Shown here: piece by piece, positions 9,156 to 17,142 of the stretch
Numbering within the stretch: position 1 is the stretch's first letter
Layout of the letters: each line of letters starts with the position of its first letter
DNA from: Roseitalea porphyridii
Lineage (GTDB): Bacteria > Pseudomonadota > Alphaproteobacteria > Rhizobiales > Rhizobiaceae
DNA: 64,000 bases
NCBI RefSeq assembly: GCF_004331955.1
Contig: NZ_CP036532.1
Coordinates: forward strand, 1,860,001 to 1,924,000
Direction of reading: 5' to 3'
Notes under the pieces: generated by a model
The model's input: only the letters and a program-made list of their open reading frames with translations
The model's database searches: none
What the model was told of the DNA's origin: nothing
Position numbers and translations under genes: made by a program

Positions 9156-10238
9156 TCACGCGGCCTCGATCCACATCTGGCGGTCTGCGGCACCCTTGAA
9201 CCAGACGTCCCGACAGGCTGCGGCCATCAGATCGATGTCATCGAGATGTTCGGCCGTGGCGATGATCGTACCGGCGATCGGTCCGTGCGGCCCTGTCAGC
9301 AGGCTGTTTCCGGCCTCGTAGAAATAGGCCAGGTCAAGCGCCAGTTCGCCTTCGCCGACACCGGGGATACCGGGCGGCAGCGGCACGCCCTGCGGTAGCG
9401 GCAGATAGAGAAGGTCACCCCGCGAGGGATAGACGGTAAGGCTCTCGGCCGGCGGCACCGGATCGGGCATCTGGCACAGCATGTATATTTCGTTGTTGGC
9501 GTATTTGGCGTGCCACACCTGGTGGCGCAGGCGGTCCCGGGGCTCGATAACGGCCTGCCAGACGACCTCGGCGACGACTTCGGGGGCCGACGGGTTCGCG
9601 GCCAGCTTGCCGAACAAACGCCCCATGGCCGCGGCGGTCGGGGCGTAGTCCGAAAGGGTTTCATCCATCGCGAAGTCGAAGGAGCGGCCGCCGAAGTCTG
9701 TCTTGATCATGCCCGGCTCGACGATGCGCACCCGGATCCCGAGCGGTTCCAACTCGTAGTGCAGCGCCTCGGACAGGCCTTCGACGGCGAACTTGGTCCC
9801 GTGGTAGAGTGTGCCGAGCGGGAAGGTGATCTGCCCGCCGATGGACGAGATGTTGACGATCGTGCCCGAGCGGTTCGCCCGCATGTGGGGCAGCACGGCC
9901 TTCGTCACCTCCAGAAGCCCGATCACGTTGGTGTCGAACTGGCGCCGGATGCGCTCGGCCGAGAAGGCCTCGAGCGGGCCATAGGCACCGTAACCCGCAT
10001 TGTTCAGAAGCGCATCGATGCGGCCGAACTGGTTTATGCCGTCAGACACCGCCGCAGCGATGGAGCCCGCATCGGTCACATCCAGCCGGGTGACGAACAC
10101 GTTGTCTAGCGTGGCCAGGTCGGTACTCGCGGCGGGGTCGCGCATGGTGGCGATGACGTTCCAGCCCTCGGACTGGAAGCGCATCGCGGTGGCCTTGCCG
10201 ATGCCGGAGGAGGCACCGGTGATCAGGATAGTGTTCAT
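9156..10238 (-). CDS. Chimeric ORF: SDR oxidoreductase fused to C-terminal part of a DUF3830 protein
   Basis: A 360-aa frame with two unrelated parts. Residues 1 to about 238 are a classical SDR: TGASSGIG at residues 7-14, NNAG at 79-82 and the catalytic YHGTK at 145-149. It stops short of a normal SDR C-terminus by roughly 35 residues. From about residue 241 (VWHAKYANNEIYML) onward it matches the DUF3830 cyclophilin-like family, with ESLTVYPSRGDLLYLP, the glycine-rich GPIAGTIIATAE and the terminal VWFKGAADRQMWIE. The first part of DUF3830 is missing. DUF3830 genes accompany catabolic clusters like the one next door, so this looks like an in-frame deletion or recombination junction near 9515-9525. 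Both halves may be non-functional, or the SDR may still work. The family assignment of the tail is from memory of the family pattern. Confidence 0.75.
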   Translation of the reverse strand: MNTILITGASSGIGKATAMRFQSEGWNVIATMRDPAASTDLATLDNVFVTRLDVTDAGSIAAAVSDGINQFGRIDALLNNAGYGAYGPLEAFSAERIRRQFDTNVIGLLEVTKAVLPHMRANRSGTIVNISSIGGQITFPLGTLYHGTKFAVEGLSEALHYELEPLGIRVRIVEPGMIKTDFGGRSFDFAMDETLSDYAPTAAAMGRLFGKLAANPSAPEVVAEVVWQAVIEPRDRLRHQVWHAKYANNEIYMLCQMPDPVPPAESLTVYPSRGDLLYLPLPQGVPLPPGIPGVGEGELALDLAYFYEAGNSLLTGPHGPIAGTIIATAEHLDDIDLMAAACRDVWFKGAADRQMWIEAA

Positions 10239-10248
10239 GGCGCTCTCC

Positions 10249-11118
10249 TCAGGCGTTCAGGTCGAGCATCTGGGCGATGCCGAAATTGGTGAAGACCGTG
10301 CGCGTCACATCATGCAGCAACTCGTTGTAGCGTTCGATCTGCGGGCCGACCCCGGTGTGATCGACAACCGTGCGGAACGGCTTTTTGCCAAAGGGCATGT
10401 CCAACAGGGCCGCCACCGCCTCGGCGATGCGCTCGGGCCGCTGGTCGGGCGTCGCGTCCAGCATCTGCGCCAGCCCGGCCGCCGACATCGCGGGCACCTG
10501 CGCGAAGTCGCCGTAACCGACCTCGCGGTCGGGATCGTTCGGAGCCACCATTCCGTCAAAAAAGGCCGTCGGCATCGCGCCTGGCTCGATGATGCAGGAT
10601 TCGATGCCGAAGCCGGAAAGCTCGCTCCGGTAGCATTCCACGATAGCCTCCAGCGCCCATTTCGACGCCGAATAGGTGCCGTAGAAGGGCGTGGCGATGC
10701 GCCCGATCAGGCTGGAGGTGTAAAGGACCGTGCCGTGTCCTTGCGCGCGCATGTGAGGCAAGGCCGCGCGCATCACGCGCTGTACGCCCGTCACGTTCAC
10801 GTCGAAGACTCGGCCCATTTCCTCGGGCGACATCAGTTCCTGGATTCCATAGGAGCCGATCCCGGCATTGTTGAACAAGACGTCCAGACCGCCGAGCGCC
10901 GCGATGGCTTCGGCCACCCCGGCTTCAGTGCTGGCGGTGTCCGTAACGTCCATCTCGACGACCCGCGCACCGGCGGCCTCCAACTCCGCCACAGTGTCGG
11001 CGTTCCGCCCCGCGCGGCTGCGCACGCTGCCCGCGACCGCGTTCCCGCGGTCCAGCAGCGCCAGCGCCGTGGGCTTGCCGAAGCCGCCCGCGATTCCTGT
11101 GATAAACACCTTCGCCAT
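10249..11118 (-). CDS. SDR-family oxidoreductase
   Basis: 289 aa from the ATG at 11118. A GTG/ATG-like start 15 bases upstream is less likely because the intervening bases are the ribosome site AGGAGG, 6 bases before this ATG. It has a glycine-rich nucleotide-binding loop (TGIAGGFG), NNAGIGSYG and the catalytic YSASK. It is about 40 residues longer at the C-terminus than minimal SDRs. It lies 10 bases upstream of the SDR-DUF3830 chimera and divergent from an AraC regulator, an arrangement common for inducible carbonyl-detoxification SDRs. The substrate is unknown. Confidence 0.9.
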   Translation of the reverse strand: MAKVFITGIAGGFGKPTALALLDRGNAVAGSVRSRAGRNADTVAELEAAGARVVEMDVTDTASTEAGVAEAIAALGGLDVLFNNAGIGSYGIQELMSPEEMGRVFDVNVTGVQRVMRAALPHMRAQGHGTVLYTSSLIGRIATPFYGTYSASKWALEAIVECYRSELSGFGIESCIIEPGAMPTAFFDGMVAPNDPDREVGYGDFAQVPAMSAAGLAQMLDATPDQRPERIAEAVAALLDMPFGKKPFRTVVDHTGVGPQIERYNELLHDVTRTVFTNFGIAQMLDLNA

Positions 11119-11275
11119 TGTCGTCCTCCTCATGTGTTGGTCAGACCGACCTTAATGCGGCGGGGGCGTCCATTCTTTCCTGATTGACCGGATTTCTTGC
11201 CTGATCCTCCGCGAGCGAAAAATTTCGTACAAGAAGGTAAGGCTTCTGTGCTAGGCAGGCCACAAGGAGGAAAGC

Positions 11276-12166
11276 ATGGGTCACAAAGCCCTTCTGGATC
11301 ATGTATCGGCTTTGCTCGACTGGGAAGGCCGCACGCAGGGCGCGCTCGCGCATGCCCCGAGCGGCCTGCATTTCCTGCGGTTCGCGGCTCCGACCGGACA
11401 GGACGCGATCGTCTACCGCCCGCTTCTCTGCCTCGTTCTGCAAGGCGCCAAGGAGGTCGGCACGAGCAAAAGGACCCTGCGTATCGCCGACGGACAATCG
11501 CTGGTCGTCAGCCATGCCTTGCCGGTCGTCTCGCGCATTACCGAGGCCACGCCGGATCGTCCCTACGTCGCACTGGTCTTTCCGATCGACCTCGACCTCC
11601 TGCGGGGATTGGCCGCCGACGTGGCGCCCGCCCATGCCGCCAGTCAGCCTGACCCGTTCTCGATCTCGCTCTGCCAGACCGACCTGGAGATGGAGGGGGC
11701 GCTTCTGCGCTATCTCGGGCACTGCGATCACGAGGAGTCGCGCCGCCTGCTGGCCCCGATCACGGCGCGCGAAATCCATGCCCGACTCCTCCTCGGCGCC
11801 CATGCCGAACCGCTGCGCAAGCTCCTTTGGCACGAGACGACGGCCAGCCGCATTTTCCAGGCCACGCGCGAGATCCAGTCGGACCTTGCCCGCCCCTTGG
11901 TGGTCGGCGCGCTGGCGGAGCATGCGGGCATGAGCAGTTCGGCCTTTTTCGAGCACTTCAAGGCGGTCACCGGCACCTCGCCGCTGCAATACCAGAAGGA
12001 CTTGCGACTCCTGCGCGCCCGCGACGCATTGCGCAGCACAAACGAGAAGGTCTCTGAGGTTGCGTTCGGGGTCGGATACGAAAGCTCGGCCCAGTTCTCG
12101 CGGGAATACGCCCGCAAGTTCGGTGTGCCTCCAAGACAGGACCGCTCCGTCCACGCAGCAGAGTAA
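11276..12166 (+). CDS. AraC-family transcriptional regulator (AraC_N type)
   Basis: 296 aa with a strong AAGGAGG ribosome site. The N-terminal half matches the AraC_N sensor domain (PLLCLVLQGAKEV near residue 45, then ADGQSLVVSHALPV). The C-terminal half carries two helix-turn-helix units: LVVGALAEHAGMSSSAFFEHFK and VSEVAFGVGYESSAQFSREY. It is divergent from two SDR genes across a 157-base gap that should hold its operator. Regulators of this class commonly activate adjacent reductases in response to reactive carbonyls or xenobiotics. Confidence 0.93.
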   Translation: MGHKALLDHVSALLDWEGRTQGALAHAPSGLHFLRFAAPTGQDAIVYRPLLCLVLQGAKEVGTSKRTLRIADGQSLVVSHALPVVSRITEATPDRPYVALVFPIDLDLLRGLAADVAPAHAASQPDPFSISLCQTDLEMEGALLRYLGHCDHEESRRLLAPITAREIHARLLLGAHAEPLRKLLWHETTASRIFQATREIQSDLARPLVVGALAEHAGMSSSAFFEHFKAVTGTSPLQYQKDLRLLRARDALRSTNEKVSEVAFGVGYESSAQFSREYARKFGVPPRQDRSVHAAE

Positions 12167-12319
12167 CTTTTCGTCATCTATAAGCCGATTTGGATGGCAG
12201 TCGCTTCTTGAGCAAATGACTAGTTCGAACTTAGGAAAAACAAATAAATTCATATGCTTAGGTGGCAGAGAAGGTTCGACGTCAGGCCCATCCCCTCCGC
12301 CACAGGACGCCTCATTCCA

Positions 12320-12330
12320 CCCCCCCCCCC
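12320..12330. repeat. 11-bp cytosine homopolymer upstream of SDR gene
   Basis: Eleven C residues in a row in the 266-base gap between the AraC regulator and the next SDR, about 100 bases before its start codon. Tracts of this length can slip during replication and alter promoter spacing, but can also be a sequencing or assembly artefact. The rest of the gap is AT-rich near 12175-12260 and shows no gene. Confidence 0.7.
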
Positions 12331-12432
12331 GGCCTTCCTCCGACCGGCACGCATGCACCGCCGTGTTCCCCACCGGGAACCGGGCCGTTCGCCAGCCGTT
12401 GCCAAGACAAGTCAGAGTTGAAGGAGAACGTC

Positions 12433-13287
12433 ATGCCACACGCGCCAGACATTCCTGCCCAGCATCAGGATGCGATGCCCGCCGATGAACACAGGATGGA
12501 CCCGGCGCCGGACTACGAGCCGCGCTTTCCGGGCGTCGGCAAGCTGCAGGGCAAGGTCGCGCTGATCACCGGCGGCGACAGCGGCATCGGCCGCGCCGTA
12601 TCCGTCCTGTTCGCCCGCGAGGGCGCCAGGATCGGCATTGTCTATCTGCGCGAGGACCGCGACGCCGAGACCACCAGACAACTGGTCGAACGCGAGGGCA
12701 GCGAAGCGCTGCTGATCAAGGGCGACATCGGCGAGAAAGGGTTTGCCACCAAGGCGGTGGCCAGCACGGTCGAGGCCTTCGGTGGGCTCGATATCCTCGT
12801 CAACAACGCCGCCCAGCAATATTTCTCGAACGATCTGACCGAGATCGACGAACAGCAGATCCGGCGCACCTTCGACAGCAACGTGATGGGCTATTTCTTC
12901 ATGACCCAGGCCGCGCTCGAACATCTGTCGGAGGGCGATGCGATCATCAACACCGCCTCGGTCAACGCCTTCAAGGGCAATCCGGTGCTGGTCGACTATT
13001 CATCGACGCGTGGCGCGATCACCGCGTTCAGCCGGTCGATGGCCCTGCAGCTTCTCGATCGCGGCATCAGGGTCAACTGCGTCGCGCCGGGTCCGATCTG
13101 GACACCGTTCATTCCCGGTTCGATGCCGCCGGACAAGGTCGAGGGGTTCGGCGCCAACGCGCCGATGGGCCGTGCCGGCCAGCCATGGGAGGTGGCGACC
13201 AGCTATCTGTTCCTGGCCACGCAGGAATCGAACTATTTCACGGGCCAGACCCTGCATCCCAACGGCGGCAAGATCGTCGGCTCGTGA
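12433..13287 (+). CDS. SDR-family oxidoreductase, YghA/general-stress-protein-39 type, with atypical active site
   Basis: 284 aa from the ATG at 12433, preceded by AAGGAG. It has the N-terminal extension of this subgroup (an MDPAPDYEPRFPG-like segment before the Rossmann fold), TGGDSGIG near residue 46, NNAAQQY near 124 and NTASVN near 173. The catalytic motif, normally YxxxK, reads YSSTR: Tyr189 is kept and the lysine is Arg193 (codon CGT at 13009-13011). The C-terminal GQTLHPNGGKIVG is typical. Relatives are stress-associated NADP-dependent alcohol/aldehyde reductases. The Lys to Arg change may lower or alter activity. Confidence 0.9.
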   Translation: MPHAPDIPAQHQDAMPADEHRMDPAPDYEPRFPGVGKLQGKVALITGGDSGIGRAVSVLFAREGARIGIVYLREDRDAETTRQLVEREGSEALLIKGDIGEKGFATKAVASTVEAFGGLDILVNNAAQQYFSNDLTEIDEQQIRRTFDSNVMGYFFMTQAALEHLSEGDAIINTASVNAFKGNPVLVDYSSTRGAITAFSRSMALQLLDRGIRVNCVAPGPIWTPFIPGSMPPDKVEGFGANAPMGRAGQPWEVATSYLFLATQESNYFTGQTLHPNGGKIVGS

Positions 13288-13335
13288 TTTGGTCGGCGCG
13301 CCGCGCGATCGTACCGCGCGGCGCCCGGTTTCCGA

Positions 13336-13854
13336 TCACCCGACGCGCGCCTGTTCCCGTTTCGGCAGCGTCCAGTTCGGCCGGGGGAAATGGCAGGTGT
13401 AGCCGTTCGGGAAACGCTCCAGATAGTCCTGATGCTCCGGCTCGGCCTCCCAGAAGGTCGGTGCCGGGGACACCTTGGTGACCACCCTGCCCGGCCACAG
13501 GCCTGACGCCTCGACATCGGCGATCGTATCGCGCGCCGTCTCGCGCTGTTCCTCGGACGTATAGAAAATCTCCGAGCGATAGGACGAACCGATATCGTTG
13601 CCCTGCCGGTCGATCGTCGTCGGATCGTGAATCTGGAAGAAGAACTCCAGAAGGTCGCGGTAGGAGATCACGCGCGGATCGAATTCGATCTCGATCGCCT
13701 CGGCATGGCCGGGATGGTTGCGGTAGGTCGGATTGTCGTTGCGGCCGCCGGTGTAGCCGACGCGCGTTCCGAGCACGCCCGGACGCTTGCGGATCAGGTC
13801 CTGCATGCCCCAGAAACATCCGCCGGCCAAAACGGCTCTTTCGGTGTTGGCCAT
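13336..13854 (-). CDS. msrA: Peptide-methionine (S)-S-oxide reductase MsrA
   Basis: 172 aa, the usual MsrA length. The catalytic motif GCFWG is at residues 12-16 with the nucleophile Cys13, followed by TRVGYTGG and [20 protein letters not shown], all diagnostic. It repairs methionine-S-sulfoxide in oxidised proteins using thioredoxin. It converges with the stress-type SDR and lies next to the metal-handling operon, consistent with a redox-stress neighbourhood. Confidence 0.97.
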   Translation of the reverse strand: MANTERAVLAGGCFWGMQDLIRKRPGVLGTRVGYTGGRNDNPTYRNHPGHAEAIEIEFDPRVISYRDLLEFFFQIHDPTTIDRQGNDIGSSYRSEIFYTSEEQRETARDTIADVEASGLWPGRVVTKVSPAPTFWEAEPEHQDYLERFPNGYTCHFPRPNWTLPKREQARVG

Positions 13855-13980
13855 ATGGGCTCTCCCTTCGATTGGTGATGTGCGCCGCGTCGCCGACGGG
13901 CATTGCCGTCGTCGGTGGCGCCTCGACCGCCAATATAGGCGGTGGGCGCCGGCCGGACCATAGCGCTGGCGATCACGTGA

Positions 13981-14457
13981 TCACTCTCCGTCGATCTCCG
14001 GCGTCGCCGGCGGCCCGCCCTTCAGATCGGCGATCAGCGCCTTCATCTCGTCGATTTCCAGCCGCTGCGCCGCGATGATCTCGTCGGCCAGTTTTCGGAC
14101 GCGCGGATCGGAGATTTCGGCCCGCTCGCTCGTCAGGATGGCGATCGAATGGTGCGGGATCATCGCGCGCATGTAGGACACGTCCTGCACGGTGGTCTGG
14201 CTGCGCAGCAGGAACAGCGAGGCCGCGAACACGATCGCGCTGCCCGCGAAGATGGCGATGTTGACGTTTCGGTTCGAATACATGCCGAGCATGAAGCTGA
14301 GCATGATCACGGCCATCGCCGCGCCCATGTAGAGCGCCATGTAGGTGCGGGTCTCCGAATAGAAGACGTGATCGATCGCGTAGGTGTTCAGATACATCAG
14401 GCCGAACATGACCACGGTTGACGTTCCGATCATCGCAAAGAAGCGCCAGTATGACAT
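13981..14457 (-). CDS. DUF305-family membrane-anchored protein
   Basis: 158 aa from the ATG at 14457, with a GGAGGG ribosome site. The N-terminal part has about three hydrophobic segments (residues 4-25, 38-57, 64-82). The C-terminal DUF305 helix bundle follows with the typical MIPHH motif and RKLADEIIAAQRLEIDEMK. DUF305 proteins are ferritin-like and are found in copper/silver resistance operons, probably as metal-binding or sequestering modules facing the periplasm. It is the last gene of the metal-handling series. Confidence 0.87.
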   Translation of the reverse strand: MSYWRFFAMIGTSTVVMFGLMYLNTYAIDHVFYSETRTYMALYMGAAMAVIMLSFMLGMYSNRNVNIAIFAGSAIVFAASLFLLRSQTTVQDVSYMRAMIPHHSIAILTSERAEISDPRVRKLADEIIAAQRLEIDEMKALIADLKGGPPATPEIDGE

Positions 14458-14549
14458 TGTTTTCCCTCCAGATCGTGGCACACGCGGCGCGCCGTTCGGC
14501 TCACCGCATGCACTCAACAACCTTCCAGCGGCGGAAGGTTCCGCAGCCG

Positions 14550-15023
14550 CTACCGTGTGCGCACGACCCGTCGCGTCAGGCTGGCCACGAGCAGCGGGAT
14601 GACGAGCCACTGGACGAGCGGCGACAGCCCGGTGCCGAACGGCGGCACGCGCGGCATCAACTCCGAATAGGTCCAGCGCAGCGAGACCTCGGTGTAGTAG
14701 TATTCGAAGCCCACCGTCAGGCCGACGCCGACCGCCACGAACAGGCCCAGCTGCCAGCCGGCCGGATTGGCGATCCAGCGCCGCGAGCGCGCGGCCAGCG
14801 CCGTCACCCAAAAGGCGGTCAGCGCGAAACCGACATCGCCGACCGTCGCCGACAGGCACACCTTGATACCCTGCCAGTGGTTCATGTCGGCCATCCCGGC
14901 ATAGGTCGGCACCTGCACGAATTCCCAGACGAAATGCAGGCAGAAGGACAGGAAGGCGACGGTCACCTCGGGCACGGCCCAGAGCGAGCGGTCGGGCGCT
15001 GGCGTCTCGGTGGTCATGCTCAT
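14550..15023 (-). CDS. Four-helix integral membrane protein of metal-resistance operon
   Basis: 157 aa. The start at 15023 is supported by an ATGA overlap with the 42-aa gene upstream; a second ATG lies at 15017. Four hydrophobic segments are visible: VAFLSFCLHFVWEF, a stretch around ATVGDVGFALTAFWV, LFVAVGVGLTVGFEYYY, and LVQWLVIPLLVASL. I know of no established function. It lies in a co-directional set with a CDF transporter, DUF411 and DUF305 proteins, so a metal-related membrane role is inferred from context only. Confidence 0.75.
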   Translation of the reverse strand: MSMTTETPAPDRSLWAVPEVTVAFLSFCLHFVWEFVQVPTYAGMADMNHWQGIKVCLSATVGDVGFALTAFWVTALAARSRRWIANPAGWQLGLFVAVGVGLTVGFEYYYTEVSLRWTYSELMPRVPPFGTGLSPLVQWLVIPLLVASLTRRVVRTR

Positions 15024-15148
15024 CGCATCAGATACTTGATGAGCGCGGCGATGCCGAGCACCAGCACGATCAGGACGAGCAGCCACACAAGGCCCATTCC
15101 GCCCATCCACCAGCCGCCATTCATCATCGTGTCGTTTCCGAACATCAT
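15020..15148 (-). CDS. 42-aa small membrane protein
   Basis: A short gene between the CDF transporter and the four-helix membrane protein. It starts MMFGNDTMMNGGWWMGGMG, a Met/Trp/Gly-rich segment, followed by a single membrane helix (LVWLLVLIVLVLGIAALI) and a short basic tail. AAAGGA stands 7 bases before the ATG, and its stop overlaps the next start as ATGA, so it is translated as part of the operon. Small Met/Gly-rich single-pass proteins of this kind are frequent in copper-resistance operons. Methionine-mediated Cu(I) contact is an inference. Confidence 0.75.
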   Translation of the reverse strand: MMFGNDTMMNGGWWMGGMGLVWLLVLIVLVLGIAALIKYLMR

Positions 15149-15159
15149 GTCGTGTCCTT

Positions 15160-16098
15160 TCACTTGCTCGTTTGGTTATGCGTGACGTCGATCGCCGATG
15201 CGCCCTCTTCGTCGAGGCATTCGGTCTCGATCTGCACGGTGGAGAAGAAGAAGCCGTACCGGTCGCGCAGCATTGCGTGCGCGGCCTGGAGCAAGTCGGC
15301 TTGATCGCCGGCGCGGTCCTGGGCGATGCGCAGGTGCGCCGAAAACACGTAGCGGCCGCTCGTCAGCGCCCAGCCATGGACGTGATGAACATCGGCGACC
15401 CCGTCGAGTTCCGAAAGGGCGGCGATCACCTCGGACAGGTCGATTTCGGGCGGGGTTCCGTCCATGAGCAGGTGCACCGCATCGCGCATGATGCCCCAAC
15501 TCGCCCACAACAACACCAAACCGAAACCGATCCCCAGCAGCGGGTCGATCGCGAGAAACCCGGTGAACTGGATGACCAGCGCGGCGACGATGATGATCAG
15601 GCTGCCGACGAAGGTCTGGATGATGTGCCAGTAGGCGCCGCGGACGTTCAGGTCCTCGCCCTGCTGGCGGAACAGAAGCCACAACGCGATGACTTCGGTG
15701 ACGATGCCGCCGGCCGCGACCAGCAGCATCGGCGTCGTCGGCAGGTCGATCGGCTGGCCAAGGCGCATCACGCCCATGACGATGACGATCAGCGCCATGA
15801 TGAGAAGGAACGCGCCATTGACCAGTGCACCGATAATCTCGGCGCGATACCAGCCGAAGCTGCGCTTCATGTCGGCCGGCCGGCGCGCGACACGCGCGGC
15901 GATGATCGCGACGAGAACGCCACCGACCGCCGAAAAGGTGTGAAAGGCATCGGAGATGACGGCGATCGAGCCGGTCCAGAGCCCGACGATCAGTTCGGCG
16001 ACGAAGTAGAGGCCGGTGAGCCAGGCCGAAATCGTCAGCGCCCTGCCGCCGGACGGCAGGTGCCCCGCATGGCCATGGCCGGAATGGGTTTCGCTCAT
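15160..16098 (-). CDS. Cation diffusion facilitator (CDF) family transporter with variant metal site
   Basis: 312 aa with a His-rich N-terminus (HSGHGHAGH), six predicted membrane helices and the cytoplasmic CDF C-terminal domain (DVHHVHGWALTSGRYVFSAH). Classic zinc CDFs of this branch have HxxxD in helices 2 and 5. Here helix 2 reads DAFHTFSA (His53, Ala57) and helix 5 reads HIIQT (His158, Thr162), so both aspartates are lost. The stop-start junction with cytochrome c is ATGA. It should export a divalent or soft metal from the cytoplasm, but the specificity may differ from zinc. Confidence 0.92.
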   Translation of the reverse strand: MSETHSGHGHAGHLPSGGRALTISAWLTGLYFVAELIVGLWTGSIAVISDAFHTFSAVGGVLVAIIAARVARRPADMKRSFGWYRAEIIGALVNGAFLLIMALIVIVMGVMRLGQPIDLPTTPMLLVAAGGIVTEVIALWLLFRQQGEDLNVRGAYWHIIQTFVGSLIIIVAALVIQFTGFLAIDPLLGIGFGLVLLWASWGIMRDAVHLLMDGTPPEIDLSEVIAALSELDGVADVHHVHGWALTSGRYVFSAHLRIAQDRAGDQADLLQAAHAMLRDRYGFFFSTVQIETECLDEEGASAIDVTHNQTSK

Positions 16099-16574
16099 TG
16101 TGCCCTGCCCGCGTAACGTCGATTGAGTTCGTCATGGCCCTGCCGGATCTCGGCCGGCCATGTGCTCTTGATGTAGCTGAGGACCGCGATGATCTCGGTG
16201 TCGCCCAGCACGCCCTCATAGGCCGGCATGGCCGACTGGTAGCCGTCGAGATTGGCGGCACGGGCTACGCCATGTTTGGTGATGTCGAACAGCACCCGGT
16301 CCGGATGGTGCCAGGTATGGCCCGTCTCGTCGTGCGGCGGCGCCGGCATGAGCCCGTCAGGTCGCCGGGTCTGCCAGTCCGGCTCGCCTTCGAGCGAGGC
16401 GCCGTGACAGGACGCGCAATTGGCTTCGTAAAGCGCCTCGCCACGCGTCACGGTCGGTGCGTGATCCGGGCGCAAGAGCCCGCCCGCATCAGCGTTGCCA
16501 AGCCAGAACACCACCATGGCGGCCACAACGACCACCATCGCAGCGCCGGCCGCGAGCCACAACATTCCCCTCAT
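16095..16574 (-). CDS. Class I c-type cytochrome, membrane-anchored or secreted
   Basis: 159 aa. A hydrophobic N-terminal segment (residues 4-25) acts as signal or anchor. The haem site CASCHG is near residue 53 and the likely axial Met lies in SAMPAYEG near residue 115. It is a mono-haem cytochrome c exposed to the periplasm. Cytochromes of this type occur beside DUF411 and CDF genes in copper-resistance clusters and could pass electrons for metal oxidation. The last base of its frame overlaps the CDF start. Confidence 0.92.
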   Translation of the reverse strand: MRGMLWLAAGAAMVVVVAAMVVFWLGNADAGGLLRPDHAPTVTRGEALYEANCASCHGASLEGEPDWQTRRPDGLMPAPPHDETGHTWHHPDRVLFDITKHGVARAANLDGYQSAMPAYEGVLGDTEIIAVLSYIKSTWPAEIRQGHDELNRRYAGRAQ

Positions 16575-16616
16575 CGCGGCTTGCCGCCGGCGACGTTCAT
16601 CAGTCGGGCGCGCATG

Positions 16617-17084
16617 TCACTCGCCCATCCGCATGAACACGGTCGGCGCCACCCCGTCGCGCGTGAACGCATGAACGGTGTAGCGCGCTCCCGGATCGAA
16701 CCCCATGCCGAGCGAGCCCTGCGGCATGCCGGGCACGGCGATGCCAGCAATGTCGGGTCTTTCATGCATCAGCCGCTCGATCGCCTCGGCCGGCACGTGC
16801 CCCTCGAGCACATATTTGCGGTCCGTGCCGATCACCGAGGTGTGGCAGGCGGCCATGTCGTCGGTCACGCCGCCCTGCTGCTTGATCAGCGTCAGGTCTT
16901 CCATCTCACGTGTTTCGACGGTGTACCCCGCCTCGATCATGCGGTCCGCCCACACCTGGCAGCATCCGCACCAAGGCGTCTTGAATACGGTGATGGACGT
17001 GTCGGCTTTGGCTTCCTGCGCGAATGCGCCACTGGAAGCGATGAGGGTCATGGCCAGCGCCATGCCCGTAACGGTTCTCTTCAT
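16617..17084 (-). CDS. DUF411-family periplasmic metal-binding protein
   Basis: 155 aa with a clear signal peptide (MKRTVTGMALAMTLIASSGAFA). The mature part begins with a DUF411 core: FKTPWCGCCQVWADRM with a CGCC motif, later CHTSVIGTDRKYVLEGHVPAEAI and MPQGSLGMGF. DUF411 proteins are associated with copper tolerance and are thought to bind Cu via the Cys pair and Met residues. It follows the Cys-rich secreted protein and precedes cytochrome c on the same strand. Confidence 0.9.
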   Translation of the reverse strand: MKRTVTGMALAMTLIASSGAFAQEAKADTSITVFKTPWCGCCQVWADRMIEAGYTVETREMEDLTLIKQQGGVTDDMAACHTSVIGTDRKYVLEGHVPAEAIERLMHERPDIAGIAVPGMPQGSLGMGFDPGARYTVHAFTRDGVAPTVFMRMGE

Positions 17085-17142
17085 GGATCAATTCCGATTG
17101 TCTGATTTCACGAAGGCGCCCGGAGGCGCCGATCAACGGAAA

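Noticed and set aside
16571-16765. 64-aa - strand frame between cytochrome c and DUF411
   Set aside because: Overlaps DUF411 in another frame and is Arg/Cys-rich without a recognisable domain; a shadow.
17115-17130. GGCGCC-CGGA-GGCGCC hairpin as a terminator of the Cys-rich gene
   Set aside because: The stem is good and repeats the one at 18497, but neither strand has a T-run after it and the operon appears to continue into DUF411; it may be an attenuator but I cannot support it.
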